A stretch of 64,000 bases of DNA from Parietaria judaica (GCA_954871525.1 OX940871.1:20087086-20151085); one strand, 5' to 3'; positions 36,904 to 47,754 are shown, numbered from the stretch's first letter. The notes: a model not told the origin generated them from the sequence alone. Translations and numbers: made by a program.

Positions 36904-39646
36904 TTTTATGTTCATTTTAATTTCTATTGTTATTTATTTGATTATTTTAGTCTTTTTTTACTAATGTTTTTATAATGCATAGACCTGGAGGAAAATTTTG
37001 TTGTGATGAAAATGGGTTTTTTCCACTAAAAAAACAATTAGTAAGACTATACTTAAAAAAAAATGCCTGTACTCAGAATTTATGTCATAATGTGTTTCTT
37101 AAATATAAATTTTTAATGGACTGATTTGGATGAAGATATAATTTTACTAAATTTGTTTTTTTTTTTCATTACAACAAAGAATTTACATAACCATTAGCGC
37201 AGTTAACTACAATTTAAATACTTTTCCTTGAAGATCTATTATTCTGAATTTATGTCATAATATTGTTCTTAACTTTATTTTTAAATGGACTGACTTGGAT
37301 GAAAATGCAATTTTACAAACTTTCGTGTTTTTCATTAAAAAAAATTATACACCCGTCATCGCAAGTAACTACAAGTTAAATACTTTTCCTTCTATTGTTC
37401 TTTTTTAAGATTATTATTCTTAATTTATGTCATAATGTTTTACTATATTATCATTGTTCAAATACAGAAGGACGGACTTTGCCGTTCTACTAAACACGAG
37501 TGTTTTCGACAACAAAAATAATGTGCATACCCGTCAATGTATTTAAATACTTAAATACTATTACCTCTATTATTCCTAAATTTAGACCACAATAATCTAT
37601 AGTGTTTTTTTTTTCATTATTTTTTTGCTTCTAAGAAAAGTATGAAAATATTGTAAAAAATTGGTTGCTTTAAGTAGGCTTTTAAAAAAATTTAGTGTTG
37701 TGGTTGTAACTTGTACTTTTTGGCTGTGAACTAAGCTAATACACCTTCCAAGTAAAGCTACAGCTCACCAGCATTGATCTCCTACACAATGAACATTCTT
37801 TATAATAATACTAACTATACATGTTACTTTTTATTTAAGTATTTAATTTAGGTCTTAAAAGTACAGGAATGGAAATAAAATGGTTGTTGGAAATACACTG
37901 GCTAAGTTTGAATGCTTTTAAAAACATTATATTATTCATATCCATGCAACTTATAATATTAGTCTTCAATAGGTGCAACTTATTTTTACTCTTTTCCTTT
38001 TTATTTATATTCATATTTTTTCTAAAATAATATTGTGTCAAAATTTTGTTACTTATTCTTCGAGTATTATGTTGTTTTATGGCCTTATGCGTTAATGAAT
38101 TGTGTATAGTATGAGAAAAGGTAAATATTTATTCATTGGCAAAATATTGCTTTCAGAGTATCTGCAGTTTACATTTACTAGATCTAGAACCAAAAGGTGT
38201 TGTAATGTAGCCTCTTATTAAAATGAAAATAAAAAACCCTTTAATTTATAAATATAATAAATATTTTTTAATTTTCATTATACATACTCGGCATGCCTCG
38301 TAACAACCCCACCCTACGTATACACACGTAATCTTGATCAATAATGTCATCTACATAAATAAAAGAAAAGTTCAATTCGATAACTATAAAACACGTTAAA
38401 AAAAATTATAGCATAGCAAGAAGTAAGCCTAGATCTGTTAATCCGAGCGGACCACGTGAATGTCCTTTAATTTTATAAATAAAAAATAAATATATGTTAG
38501 TTTTAATTATACATACTCGGCGTGCCTCGTGTTAGTGCCACCCCACTTGTACATACGTAACCTTGACCAAGGTTGGAGCTAGTGGGGGGCGGAGCAGGGG
38601 TCCGAGCTCGTTATATAAATTTAAAGGGATAATAGCGGCATAAGTCCTCAACCTTTACTCAACTGGGGCGGCATAGCCCCAACCCCATTTACTAGCGGTA
38701 TAAGTACCAAAAGATTATTTCCGTCCATATTTGACTAACAGAAGTAGTCAACGTTTGCGTGGTCAGCTTCTCATCAACATGGACGCCACGTAATCCGGCA
38801 TGTCACCATACACGTCATCCTCGCGTCATTAATATATAGAATTCTAATCATATACGAACCGTAACGAACTATTTTATAAAAAAATTAACATAGCATGGAG
38901 TAAGCCCCGTTCTGTTAGTCCGAGCGGACTAGGTGAATGACTGTCTTAGTCGGCCAATTGACTCTGAGCCGGGGGCCAATGGGCCCCACCACCACTCAGC
39001 CCATGGAGTCTACCTGTTGTCAGGCCTGCATCTCTACAGAGTGGGCCCGGGGACTTTCCTGGGCCAAGTCCAAAGACTCACAGGCCCAATCACCTCTCAT
39101 GCTATGAAGGTGTCCTTTATCACTGGATGAAGCCATATAACACTTCAGTACCCAAACAATTGGGCGATGTGGGACATAATTGTAGATCGAATGTGTTAAT
39201 ACATAATTTATTCTCAGTATGTTATTACCAATTTGCCTTACATAATAATAAGTTTGTCTAACACACACATAAATAAAGGAATTTGGAATTCTATGACAAA
39301 ATCCCAATAATCTATATCTATATATATATAAAAGCATGAAGACAAGTTTTCTCCTCAATTCTTCTATAATGACATCTCCAAATGCTATTTTTTTAAAATT
39401 TTGAATTAAATTTATATTAAAAAAAAAACATGCGTATAAACGTATGTGAAGTGCTCCCATTAATTGCTAAATTAATAGTTATTCAATTATTAAGAAAACA
39501 ATGTGAGAGTGAATGTGGATGAAATGATCTTATTAATTGTATAACTCTTCCACTCCCTTTTTGCTTCATATTCCAAGCTCTATACGCTTCAACTTTTTCA
39601 ATTTCTTCAATATTAATTAATTAAATAATTAATGGTAAAACAAAGT
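36904..39646. other. AT-rich intergenic DNA with old repeats
   Basis: No gene is supported. It contains tandem repeats (37077-37570) and a set of diverged direct repeats at about 38240-38340, 38400-38580 and 38880-38940 with the shared blocks TATACATACTCGGC and GTTAGTCCGAGCGGAC. A less AT-rich stretch (38935-39150) with GGGCCC motifs may be a remnant LTR. It ends at the Tat element, which has split a repeat-like AT-rich sequence. Confidence 0.5.
37077..37570. repeat. Three diverged tandem repeats of about 170-175 bp
   Basis: The start AATTTATGTCATAATG recurs at 37077, 37247 and 37422. Later blocks (ATGGACTGA-TTGGATGAA, TTTAAATACTTTTCCTT) recur in the same order, with decreasing similarity in the third copy. 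No coding potential. Confidence 0.7.
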
Positions 39647-40348
39647 TGTTAAGGTCAGATTTTGTCAAATCTTTCCCTAACACTACCCTTTGTCGTTTAT
39701 GAAGTAAACGACGTAAAAAACAAGGGAACGACTGCCTAAGTAGTTCAGGCCCATCAAGGAGCAGAAGAAATAAGGCCCAACAAGCGAAGCCCATGGAAAG
39801 TCATCATCCGACCAAGCCAGCCCAACACCTCATCACGAGAAAGGAAGCTCATCGGAGAAAGCTCTTCGAGAAAGCCTACTCGTATTAAAAGATATTCATT
39901 CGAGATCGCGAGAAAGAAGGGAAGACTGGGTTATTCGGTTGAAGATTTCGTGGGATATCCAACGCAAAATAAGGAAGTCAACCACGATCATAGCGAAACA
40001 GAAGGAAACCCTAGCAAGATTTGAGGAGTATTCTAGAAGACTTTCAAGCCTATATATACGAATGTAAACTTAGCATAATTTATTTTTATTGAGTATCCAG
40101 TGTTCAGTGTCCAATATTATCGTGAGTTTTTGAGAGAATAAATCCTTGAGTCTTCGAGTCTGATTATTCATATTATTCTCGATTTCCCAAGGGTTAGAGA
40201 GTGTAATCTTCGATTGTCCAAGCTATCAAACGGAAGAAACCGGGTCCTCTCGAAATTATAATAAATCAGAGATATTCGTATTATTTATAATTATCTATTA
40301 TTTTCGATTATCTTTGTGACTGCACGGTGAGTAAAATCGCCCTCTACA
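39647..40348 (+). repeat. 5' LTR of the Tat element
   Basis: 702 bp, TGTTAAGGTC to CCCTCTACA. A likely TATA region (CCTATATATACG) is near 40050, about 300 bp before the LTR end. Confidence 0.95.
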
Positions 40349-40418
40349 GTTTGGCGCCCACCGAGGGGGCTTTGTTTCTTTCTATCGCACAGCTAGGAAA
40401 TCGAAGGGAGGAAGGAGG

Positions 40419-40898
40419 ATGTCAACCGAGGAAGCCAACTCCGCCCAGGAGCAAACCATGCAGCGAATGCAACAGCAACTGGCCGAGGCCATCGCAAAGA
40501 TGACGGAGGTCACAAGCAAAGCCGAGGAGTCCGCCCGAAAAATAGAGGAGCAGGCCGCGGAGAACAGACGCCTCGCAAGCCTCCTAGAGCGTGCGGAGAG
40601 ACCGCGACCGACGAACCAGATAGCAGAATCGGCCGCACGAGCTGCTGGGGGAAGCGCCAGCAGAGACACGGTGACGACGGACACACCGGTGGGCATGTCA
40701 ACCCCCTCGCTCATCAGGAACCTCTTCGACACAGACGCAGCCCAGCCAACCACGGCGAATCGAGCGGAAGACACGCCGGGGAGCACACAGGGCAATGCAA
40801 CGACGGACGTGGCGGCGAGAGTGGCCGAAGAAGTGGCCAAGGCGATGGCCTTAATGTCAGCAAAGATGGAAGCCAAGCTCGGACAGGTCGCTTCATAG
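40419..40898 (+). pseudogene. gag: Gag N-terminal part, ended by an in-frame TAG
   Basis: Starts at the ATG 70 bp after the 5' LTR and encodes 159 residues of Gln/Glu-rich coiled coil. It stops at TAG (40896-40898), and the same frame continues at once into the main gag ORF with no gap. In related elements the coiled-coil part and the HQATSSAPEIDR-like segment that follows appear to be one protein, so the TAG is probably a nonsense mutation, perhaps from CAG. Its downstream context (GTG) is not a known readthrough signal. Confidence 0.7.
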
Positions 40899-42857
40899 GT
40901 GCATCAAGCGACAAGCTCGGCGCCAGAAATCGACAGGATGGTGCGAGAAGCCAGAATCACCCCGTTCACGACGAGGATTCAGGGGATAGAGCTGGAGGAA
41001 CTACCAAAGATCAGACTCACGCCGTACAAAGGGGATACGGACCCCCATACACACGTGAAGTCATTCCGAATCGCGACGGACCACATCGGGGGCGAAGAGG
41101 TCCGGAAGGAAGCCGTCCTGTGCAGACTTTTCATCGCAAGTTTGCAAGGCCGCGCCAGCGACTGGTTCGCGAGACTGACGCCGGGTTCTATCAACACCTC
41201 CGACGAGTTGGTCGCACTCTTCCTAAAGCACTTCTCCATCTACGTACAGACGGAGCTAACGGTGTCCAACCTCTTCGATGTCAAGCAAGGGAAGAACGAA
41301 CCTCTTCGGCAGTATATAGAGAAATTCAAAAACGTCATGTTCCGAATCCCGAAGATCGAAGACGTCGTCTCGGTCCAAGCTCTAAAGCATGGTCTATACT
41401 ACCAGTCCCCGTTCAACGACGAATTGTGCGTCTCGTTGCCAAAGTCGATAGAAGATGCGCTCCACAAAGCAACAATCTACATGGACATGGAAGAGAATAA
41501 GGCGATCAAGAAAAGGCTAGAAGAGGAAGCTGAGGGCCGAACGAGGCCAGACAGGAAGGAAACTAGAGACGGACGAGAGGGATCGTCGTCCAGAACAAGG
41601 AGAGAGGGAGAGCGACGAGATCGGAGAAGCAGAGACGGGGCCGACGAGCGAAGGATCAGGGAGAACCCTGGACACGGAGTCTATCAGTTGGACGGAAAGA
41701 AAGAGGCGCTCGGCAATCACGAGGGCCATCGGCAGGAGGCAGTCCCGCAAGGAAACTCACAACCAGGGTACTTCCCGAGCAACCAGGGAAGCTTTCCGGA
41801 AAATCGAGGAGGTTACTCGGGCAACCGAGGAGGCTATTCTGGAAGCCGAGGAGGATTTTCGGGTGGCCGAGGAGGTCATTCCGGCGGTCGAGGCAGCTAC
41901 GAAAGGAAGCCCTGGCCGAGGGACATGAGCAAGTACTGCTCTTTCCACGAATATCACGGTCATGCAACCGACGAGTGCGCCACTCTGAAGAAGATGATCC
42001 AAAGAAGGATCGAACAAGGGGAATTCCAAGACGTCTCCCAAAAGAACACTCAGCCGTGGAACAACGAAAACCGGTCATGGCCGAACAAGCGGGAGGCACC
42101 AGCTCAGCGCGCGGGAGGAAACCAGGAGGCCCCCAAAAGAAGCCTCGCGATCGAGGAAGCATCGGGGGAACGCCCGACCGATGGGAGGCCAGTTGCAAGA
42201 CCAAGGATCGACTTGATCATGGGAGGATCTCGCCTCTGCGAAGATTCCATCAACAGCATCAAGGCCTACCAACGCGGAGGGAAGGAGTCCGCCCAGGAAG
42301 ATGCGCGGATGACCGGTCCGAAGACGACGATAGAGTTCGTCGACGAAGAAGTGTGCGCAGACGAGCATGACGATGCCCTGGTATTGGAGCTCAACATAGG
42401 AGGATGCGACGTTGCTCGCGTCCTTGTCGACAATGGAAGCTCGGTCGACGTCATCACTTACGACTGTCTGACGCGGATGGAGATCGAAGATTTGGTCATC
42501 GGAGGCCGTCCGCGCAAGGTGTCTGGTTTCAACGGAGATGTGGCTCTCTCGCTGGGAACGGTGAATCTCCCCGTCTACGCCGGAACCGTCCATCGGATGA
42601 CCGAATTTATGGTGTTGAACGTGCGATCGCATTTCAACGTAATCCTCGGGAGACCATGGATTCACTCGATGAAGGCCGTCCCGTCCACCTATCATCGATG
42701 CATCAAGTTCCCCGGACGGATAGAAGGAACCATCGATGAAATCCGAGGAAGCAGCGGAGCCTATCGCATTTGCTACATGATGCACTACCGAGCGATGAGC
42801 GCGTCCAAGGACGTCGAGAAGGCCGAAGGCAGCGGCAGCAAGCCAGCCGCTCAATAG
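40899..42857 (+). CDS. gag-pro: Gag and aspartic protease of the Tat element
   Basis: The frame is open for 652 codons. Gag has a retrotransposon capsid region (LTPYKGDTDP ... DWFARL ... FLKHF) near residues 45-190, an Arg/Glu-rich linker, Gly/Arg repeats (GGYSGNRGG type) and a knuckle-like CSFHEYHGHATDEC. The protease follows, with the catalytic VDNGSSVDVI motif and an ILGRPWIH segment. The protein ends at TAG (42855-42857), followed by CAATTA. A likely internal ATG is close to 40938 if translation does not pass the upstream TAG. Gag would assemble the particle and the protease would cut the polyprotein. Confidence 0.85.
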   Translation: MHQATSSAPEIDRMVREARITPFTTRIQGIELEELPKIRLTPYKGDTDPHTHVKSFRIATDHIGGEEVRKEAVLCRLFIASLQGRASDWFARLTPGSINTSDELVALFLKHFSIYVQTELTVSNLFDVKQGKNEPLRQYIEKFKNVMFRIPKIEDVVSVQALKHGLYYQSPFNDELCVSLPKSIEDALHKATIYMDMEENKAIKKRLEEEAEGRTRPDRKETRDGREGSSSRTRREGERRDRRSRDGADERRIRENPGHGVYQLDGKKEALGNHEGHRQEAVPQGNSQPGYFPSNQGSFPENRGGYSGNRGGYSGSRGGFSGGRGGHSGGRGSYERKPWPRDMSKYCSFHEYHGHATDECATLKKMIQRRIEQGEFQDVSQKNTQPWNNENRSWPNKREAPAQRAGGNQEAPKRSLAIEEASGERPTDGRPVARPRIDLIMGGSRLCEDSINSIKAYQRGGKESAQEDARMTGPKTTIEFVDEEVCADEHDDALVLELNIGGCDVARVLVDNGSSVDVITYDCLTRMEIEDLVIGGRPRKVSGFNGDVALSLGTVNLPVYAGTVHRMTEFMVLNVRSHFNVILGRPWIHSMKAVPSTYHRCIKFPGRIEGTIDEIRGSSGAYRICYMMHYRAMSASKDVEKAEGSGSKPAAQ

Positions 42858-45800
42858 CAATTAGCCGCGTCTGCTCCGTCTCCACCATCGACGATCAGGA
42901 GGAAGCGACGCAGGAAAAGGGGAAAAGGAGGACCCCCGGGCATCCCCAAGATCCTCAGCGCAGAAGACATGGAAGACCAAACTGCCGAAGAAAGGCTAGG
43001 AGGCCCGCAGCTCGAAGAGGTGGAACAAGTCTGCATCGATGATTCCGACCCAACCCGAACCGTCGGTATAGGCGCGGGACTCGAACCAGAAATCAAAGCT
43101 CAGCTGGTCGAATTCCTGAAGAAGAACCGAAGAAGCTTCGCATGGTCTCACGAAGACATGCCCGGGATCGATCCGACGATGGTCACCCACCGGCTCAACA
43201 CGGACCCCGGGCACAAGCCCGTCATACAGAAGCGAAGGAAGATGGCCTCAGACCGGAACAAGATCATCAACGACGAAGTGGACAAGTTGCTCGCTATGGG
43301 AACCATCAGGGAGGTGAAATACCCCCAGTGGTTGGCCAACACCGTCGTGGTAAAAAAGAAGAACGGCAAATGGAGAGTATGCGTCGACTTCACGGATCTC
43401 AACAAGGCATGCCCGAAGGACAGCTTCCCAATGCCGAACATCGATCGCCTCGTCGAAGCCACTTACGGGTACGAGCTCCTAAGCTTCATGGACGCCTACT
43501 CGGGCTACCACCAGATCCGAATGCATCCAGACGACGAAGAGAAGACAGCCTTCGTCAGCGAAAGAGGAACCTACTGCTATAAGGTTATGCCTTTCGGTCT
43601 GAAAAACGCTGGGGCGACATACCAGAGGCTGATGACAAAGATGTTCCACGAACAGATCGGGAAGAGCATGGAGGTGTATATCGACGACATGGTCGTCAAG
43701 TCTCTAAAAGCGGCAATGCACGTGGAGCATCTGGAAGAATGTTTCGGCGTCCTTAACAAACACCAGATGAAGCTGAACCCCACGAAGTGCACTTTCGGCG
43801 TCTCATCCGGGAAATTCTTAGGACAGATGGTCACCCGACGAGGAATCGAAGCCAACCCCGAGCAAGTCGAAGCCATTCAGAGCATGCCATCGCCAAGAAA
43901 TCGGCGAGAGGTACAGAAGCTGACGGGAAGGATCAACGCGCTGAGGCGGTTCATCTCGCGACAAGCAGACCGAACTCTTCTATTCTACGAACTGCTGAGG
44001 AAAAACAAGAAATTCAAATGGACCGACAAGTGCGAAGAAGCTTTTCAAGCGCTAGAGGTATATCTGTCATCACCACCAGTTATGACAAAGCCGGAGCCCG
44101 GAGAGCCGCTCTACCTATACATCGCCGTGTCCGATCAGGCGATAAGTCAGGTGCTAGTTCGAGAAGAAAAAGGGGAGCAAAAGCCAGTCTCGTACATCAG
44201 CAGAAAGCTCCTCGACGCCGAGACGAGGTACCCCACCATCGAGAAGCTAGCATTGGCCGTATACGACGCATCGGAGAGACTACGTTTCCACTTCCAAGCC
44301 CATACGATCATCGTTATGACGGACAGACCGATTCGCTCCATCATTCAAAGCCCGAACCAATCCGGCAGAATCACGAAGTGGAACATAAAGCTAGGGGCGT
44401 ACGACATCGAATATCAGCTGCGGACGAGTCTGAAGTCGCAAGTGCTAGCCGATTTCCTCATCGAGCTACCCAGAGAGCCCGTGGAGTTGAGCGATGAAGC
44501 CGGCACTTGGAAACTCTGCGTCGACGGATCGGCGACTTCGATGGGATCAGGAATCGGAATCCGGCTCATCTCTCCAATGGGAGAAGTGATCGAGAAAGCC
44601 TGCCGCCTTGCCTATCGCTCCACCAATAACGAAGCGGAGTACGAGGCACTCATCATCGGGATGCAATCAGCCATGGCCATCGGGGTAAAAAACTTGAATG
44701 CCTTCTCGGATTCCCAACTAGTCGTCAAGCAAGTCAGTGGAGAGTACGAGACGAACGATGAAAGGATGGAGGCCTACGCTGGGATAGTCAGGTCCCTCGA
44801 GAAGAAGTTCGATTTCTTCACATTGACACAGGTGTCCAGAGGAGATAACAACCACGCAGATGCCCTGGCGAGCTTGGGGTCAACTACCCAAGTGGGAGAG
44901 CTCCGATCGATCACAGTGGAGACACTACAGACGCCTAGCATCAAGAGAAGCGAAGAGCCCGATGAGAAGAAGCTAAAAGTGAGCAAGGAGGAACAAACCA
45001 ACGAAGAGGACAGCACTCGTAGCAGTGACGGAATCCCGAAGGGAAACGATGAAGAAATTCAGCTCGTAGAAGAAAAAGAGAGCGAGGGCGAAGAACCCGG
45101 AGTAGTAGAAGAGACAGAAGACGAGGATTGGCGGACCCCCATCCGAGCATACCTGGTCGAAGGAAAGTTACCCGAAGATCGACAAGAGGCGCGGAAAGTA
45201 AAGTCAAAAAGCTCTCGATACACGATCATAGACCGAAGGCTTTACTTCAAAAGCCTTGTCGGCCCCTACCTACGCTGTCTAGGAAAAGACGAGGCGGACT
45301 ACGTCATGGAAGAGATCCACAGCGGAGAATGCGGAAATCACTCAGGCGGACGCAACTTATTAAGGAAAGCCAAGTTACAAGGGTTTTTCTGGGAAACAAT
45401 GCGAGCGGATTGCACCAACCACGCCAGGAAGTGCGAGAAATGCCAGCGACACGCCCCAGCAATCAACTGCCCAGCCGAAGAGCTATCGGTGGTGTCGGTG
45501 CCCTACCCATTCATGAAGTGGTCAATGGACATCGTCGGTCCAATGCCAATCGGAGCAAGGCAGAAAAGGTTCATGCTGGTGGTCACAGACTTCTTCACCA
45601 AATGGACCGAAGCCGAAGCCTACGCCAACATCAAGGACTCCGATGTCGAGAGCTACGTTTGGAAGAACATAGTCACTCGTTTTGGACTCCCCAGGGAGAT
45701 AATCGCAGACAACGGGTCCCAATTCATCTCGAAGAAGTTCAAAGATTTCTGCGCACGATGGAAGATAAAGTTAAACACTTCGACGCCAAGATATCCTCAG

Positions 45801-46370
45801 GGAAACGGGAACGCCGAAGCAGTCAACCGGACGATCACCGACAGCCTCAAGAAGCGGCTCGACAAGAAGAAGGGTCTATGGGCAGACGAACTCCCTGGAG
45901 TACTTTGGGCTTACCGAACAACGCCACACTCAGCCACCGGAGAAACTCCTTTTGCCCTAGCATTCGGGGTGGAAGCGGTAATCCCGGCGGAAGTAGGAGT
46001 TCCCAGTCTCCGGCGATCCTGGGCACCGAACCACGAGGAGGACAACAACCAAGATCTGCTTCATCAGCTGGACCACATCGATGAAAGACGGGAGCGAGCC
46101 AGAATTCATATAGCGAATTACCAGAACACCATCGCACGCTTCTACAACAAAAGGGTGCGATCGAGAAGGTTCCGGGTCGGAGAACTAGTCCTCAGAAGGG
46201 TGTTCCAAAACACAGCCGAGCTTAACGCGGGAAAGCTAGGAGAAAGCTGGGAAGGCCCTTATACGGTGACCCACATCGTCAAGCCAGGGGTGTACGAGCT
46301 CAAAAACGCCGATGGAGTCAAGGTCATAAGAAGGTGGAATGTCAAGCACTTGAAGAAATTCTACCAGTAA
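42858..46370 (+). CDS. pol: Pol (RT, two RNase H domains, integrase), expected by UAG readthrough
   Basis: The frame continues directly from gag-pro after the UAG and is open for 1170 codons to TAA (46368-46370). Seen in order: RT with the YIDD box (43677-43688); a gypsy RNase H whose active-site region looks degraded; a linker; an archaeal-type RNase H with VDGS, AEYEAL, SDSQ and HADALA (about 44520-44880); an acidic spacer; integrase with the HHCC zinc region (HSGECGNHSGG ... CEKCQRH) and DDE core (SMDIVGP, ADNGSQF, NGNAEAVNR). The first ATG is at 42969, but the upstream codons are open and readthrough gives a better explanation of the gag-pol fusion. Confidence 0.9.
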   Translation, partial: QLAASAPSPPSTIRRKRRRKRGKGGPPGIPKILSAEDMEDQTAEERLGGPQLEEVEQVCIDDSDPTRTVGIGAGLEPEIKAQLVEFLKKNRRSFAWSHEDMPGIDPTMVTHRLNTDPGHKPVIQKRRKMASDRNKIINDEVDKLLAMGTIREVKYPQWLANTVVVKKKNGKWRVCVDFTDLNKACPKDSFPMPNIDRLVEATYGYELLSFMDAYSGYHQIRMHPDDEEKTAFVSERGTYCYKVMPFGLKNAGATYQRLMTKMFHEQIGKSMEVYIDDMVVKSLKAAMHVEHLEECFGVLNKHQMKLNPTKCTFGVSSGKFLGQMVTRRGIEANPEQVEAIQSMPSPRNRREVQKLTGRINALRRFISRQADRTLLFYELLRKNKKFKWTDKCEEAFQALEVYLSSPPVMTKPEPGEPLYLYIAVSDQAISQVLVREEKGEQKPVSYISRKLLDAETRYPTIEKLALAVYDASERLRFHFQAHTIIVMTDRPIRSIIQSPNQSGRITKWNIKLGAYDIEYQLRTSLKSQVLADFLIELPREPVELSDEAGTWKLCVDGSATSMGSGIGIRLISPMGEVIEKACRLAYRSTNNEAEYEALIIGMQSAMAIGVKNLNAFSDSQLVVKQVSGEYETNDERMEAYAGIVRSLEKKFDFFTLTQVSRGDNNHADALASLGSTTQVGELRSITVETLQTPSIKRSEEPDEKKLKVSKEEQTNEEDSTRSSDGIPKGNDEEIQLVEEKESEGEEPGVVEETEDEDWRTPIRAYLVEGKLPEDRQEARKVKSKSSRYTIIDRRLYFKSLVGPYLRCLGKDEADYVMEEIHSGECGNHSGGRNLLRKAKLQGFFWETMRADCTNHARKCEKCQRHAPAINCPAEELSVVSVPYPFMKWSMDIVGPMPIGARQKRFMLVVTDFFTKWTEAEAYANIKDSDVESYVWKNIVTRFGLPREIIADNGSQFISKKFKDFCARWKIKLNTSTPRYPQGNGNAEAVNRTITDSLKKRLDKKKGLWADELPGVLWAYRTTPHSATGETPFALAFGVEAVIPAEVGVPSLRRSWAPNHEEDNNQDLLHQLDHIDERRERARIHIANYQNTIARFYNKRVRSRRFRVGELVLRRVFQNTAELNAGKLGESWEGPYTVTHIVKPGVYELKNADGVKVIRRWNVKHLKKFYQ

Positions 46371-46673
46371 AGAGCGTCATCGACGCCTTACGTTTTCGGT
46401 TTTTAGTTAAGTTTTCTTTTCTATTTTTCTTAAGTTTTTACATTCCATTTTAAAGTTTATTTAACAGGGGACTCCCGACCCTACTTGTTCGGGATCCGCG
46501 CGATTGGCTCCGGCCTTATTCAATACAACATGGAGTACTCTTCCCTCCGAGCCGCACCCATTGGGGGACTCGAAGGGTTTAATGAGGCTCGTCTTTTAAG
46601 ACAATATTCTATCGCTGACTCAAATAAACACGTATAAAAAAAAAATAAAAAATAAAAAAGAGGCAAGAGAACT

Positions 46674-47276
46674 GTGCCCAGCACTTCATCGCGACAGAGC
46701 CCGGTGCATACCGACAAGCTCATCGCCAGCAAATCAGTGCCCAGCACTTCATCGCGACAGAGCCCGGTGCATACCGACAAGCTCATCGCCAGCAAATCAG
46801 TGCCCAGCACTTCATCGCGACAGAGCCCGGTGCATACCGACAAGCTCATCGCCGACAAATCAAAGAAAAATACAAAGCCGCTCCGGCGCAAATTTCGATC
46901 GATACATCGCGACAGAGCCCGGTGCATACCGACAAGCTCATCGCCAGCAAATCAGTGCCCAGCACTTCATCGCGACAGAGCCCGGTGCATACCGACAAGC
47001 TCATCGCCGGCAAATCAGTGCCAAGTACTTCATCGCGACAGAGCCCGGTGCATACCGACAAGCTCATCGACGAACATTACAAAAGAACTACTATGGCAAA
47101 TGGGCCAAGCAAAATATCACTACGGCAAAAGAGCCAAGAATAGAAAGCATAGCAAAGTCAGTGCCAAGCACTTCATCGCGACAGAGCCCGGTGCATACCG
47201 ACAAGCTCATCGCCGGCAAAGCAGTGCCAAGCACTTCATCGCGACAGAGCCCGGTGCACACCGACAAGCTCATCGC

Positions 47277-47277
<1 letters not shown>
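46674..47277. repeat. 63 bp tandem repeat block downstream of pol (eight copies)
   Basis: The unit begins GTGCCCAGCACTTCATCGCG and ends near AGCTCATCGCCAGCAAATCA. Copies start at 46674, 46737, 46800, 46905 (5'-truncated), 46955, 47018, 47161 and 47224, with two unrelated spacers. Tandem repeats between pol and the 3' LTR occur in several Tat-group elements. 63 is divisible by three, so reading frames stay open on both strands by chance. Confidence 0.9.

Positions 47278-47316
<39 letters not shown>
47278..47316 (+). repeat. Poly-A run of 39 bases in the Tat element
   Basis: An uninterrupted A run directly follows the last truncated 63 bp repeat. It lies downstream of pol in the sense direction and at the 3' side of the antisense gene. 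Confidence 0.9.
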
Positions 47317-47317
<1 letters not shown>

Positions 47318-47415
47318 GGAGTACACATACTCCCATACATCATCGATAGTATGCAAAAGTCAATAGATTCCATTAATGAAATTTCATTACAAGCACAATA
47401 CATTATACAATTTAT

Positions 47416-47754
47416 TCAAGATACAGCAGGGGAAGGCGAATCCTCCCGAACTACCCTATCGGCAATCTGTTCTATGACGAACTCCCCATTCTCGGAGAGG
47501 ACGTCCCGAAGAAGATCTTCTACGGCGGCATAATTTACAGGCCTCAACATCATAAATTCGATCACATAGGCCGAAGAAGGACTAAGGGGAGTCTCGTCGA
47601 ACGCAACTCCGGAAAGAGAGGCAGCCGCACGCCTTATCATATCTTGGACAAACTCCTCGAGGATGGCGGGATGTTCATCGTCGACCGCGAGGAAAGAAGC
47701 TAGCACATCTTCATAGTAAAACAACGGCTCCGAAGTATAGAAGAATTCGTCACC
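47416..47754 (-). CDS. Short antisense ORF or alternative last exon of the antisense gene
   Basis: Begins after a good acceptor (TTCTCAG before GGTGACGAATTC) and runs open for 113 codons including the TGA stop. The protein is acidic (EPLFYYEDVLASF, AVDDEHPAILEEFVQDM). A GT in the sequence GCGGTAGGG just before the stop of the upstream exon would join to it in phase. No ATG begins this frame, so it is probably an alternative exon rather than a separate gene. Confidence 0.4.
   Translation of the reverse strand, partial: GDEFFYTSEPLFYYEDVLASFLAVDDEHPAILEEFVQDMIRRAAASLSGVAFDETPLSPSSAYVIEFMMLRPVNYAAVEDLLRDVLSENGEFVIEQIADRVVREDSPSPAVS

Noticed and set aside
38565..38640. Another hAT element beginning near GGGGGGCGGAGCAGGGG
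   Set aside because: Only one end-like stretch was found, with no partner terminus or target duplication.
39310..39646. Helitron-like start (TCTATATATATATAAAAGCATG-like)
   Set aside because: No CTRR end with hairpin was found and the Tat element interrupts the region.
43142..46137. Several long frames overlapping pol in other phases and on the minus strand
   Set aside because: They are shadows of the GC-rich pol frame without recognisable domains.
46674..47277. Regularly spaced repeats resembling a CRISPR array
   Set aside because: Direct tandem units without unique spacers inside a plant retrotransposon.
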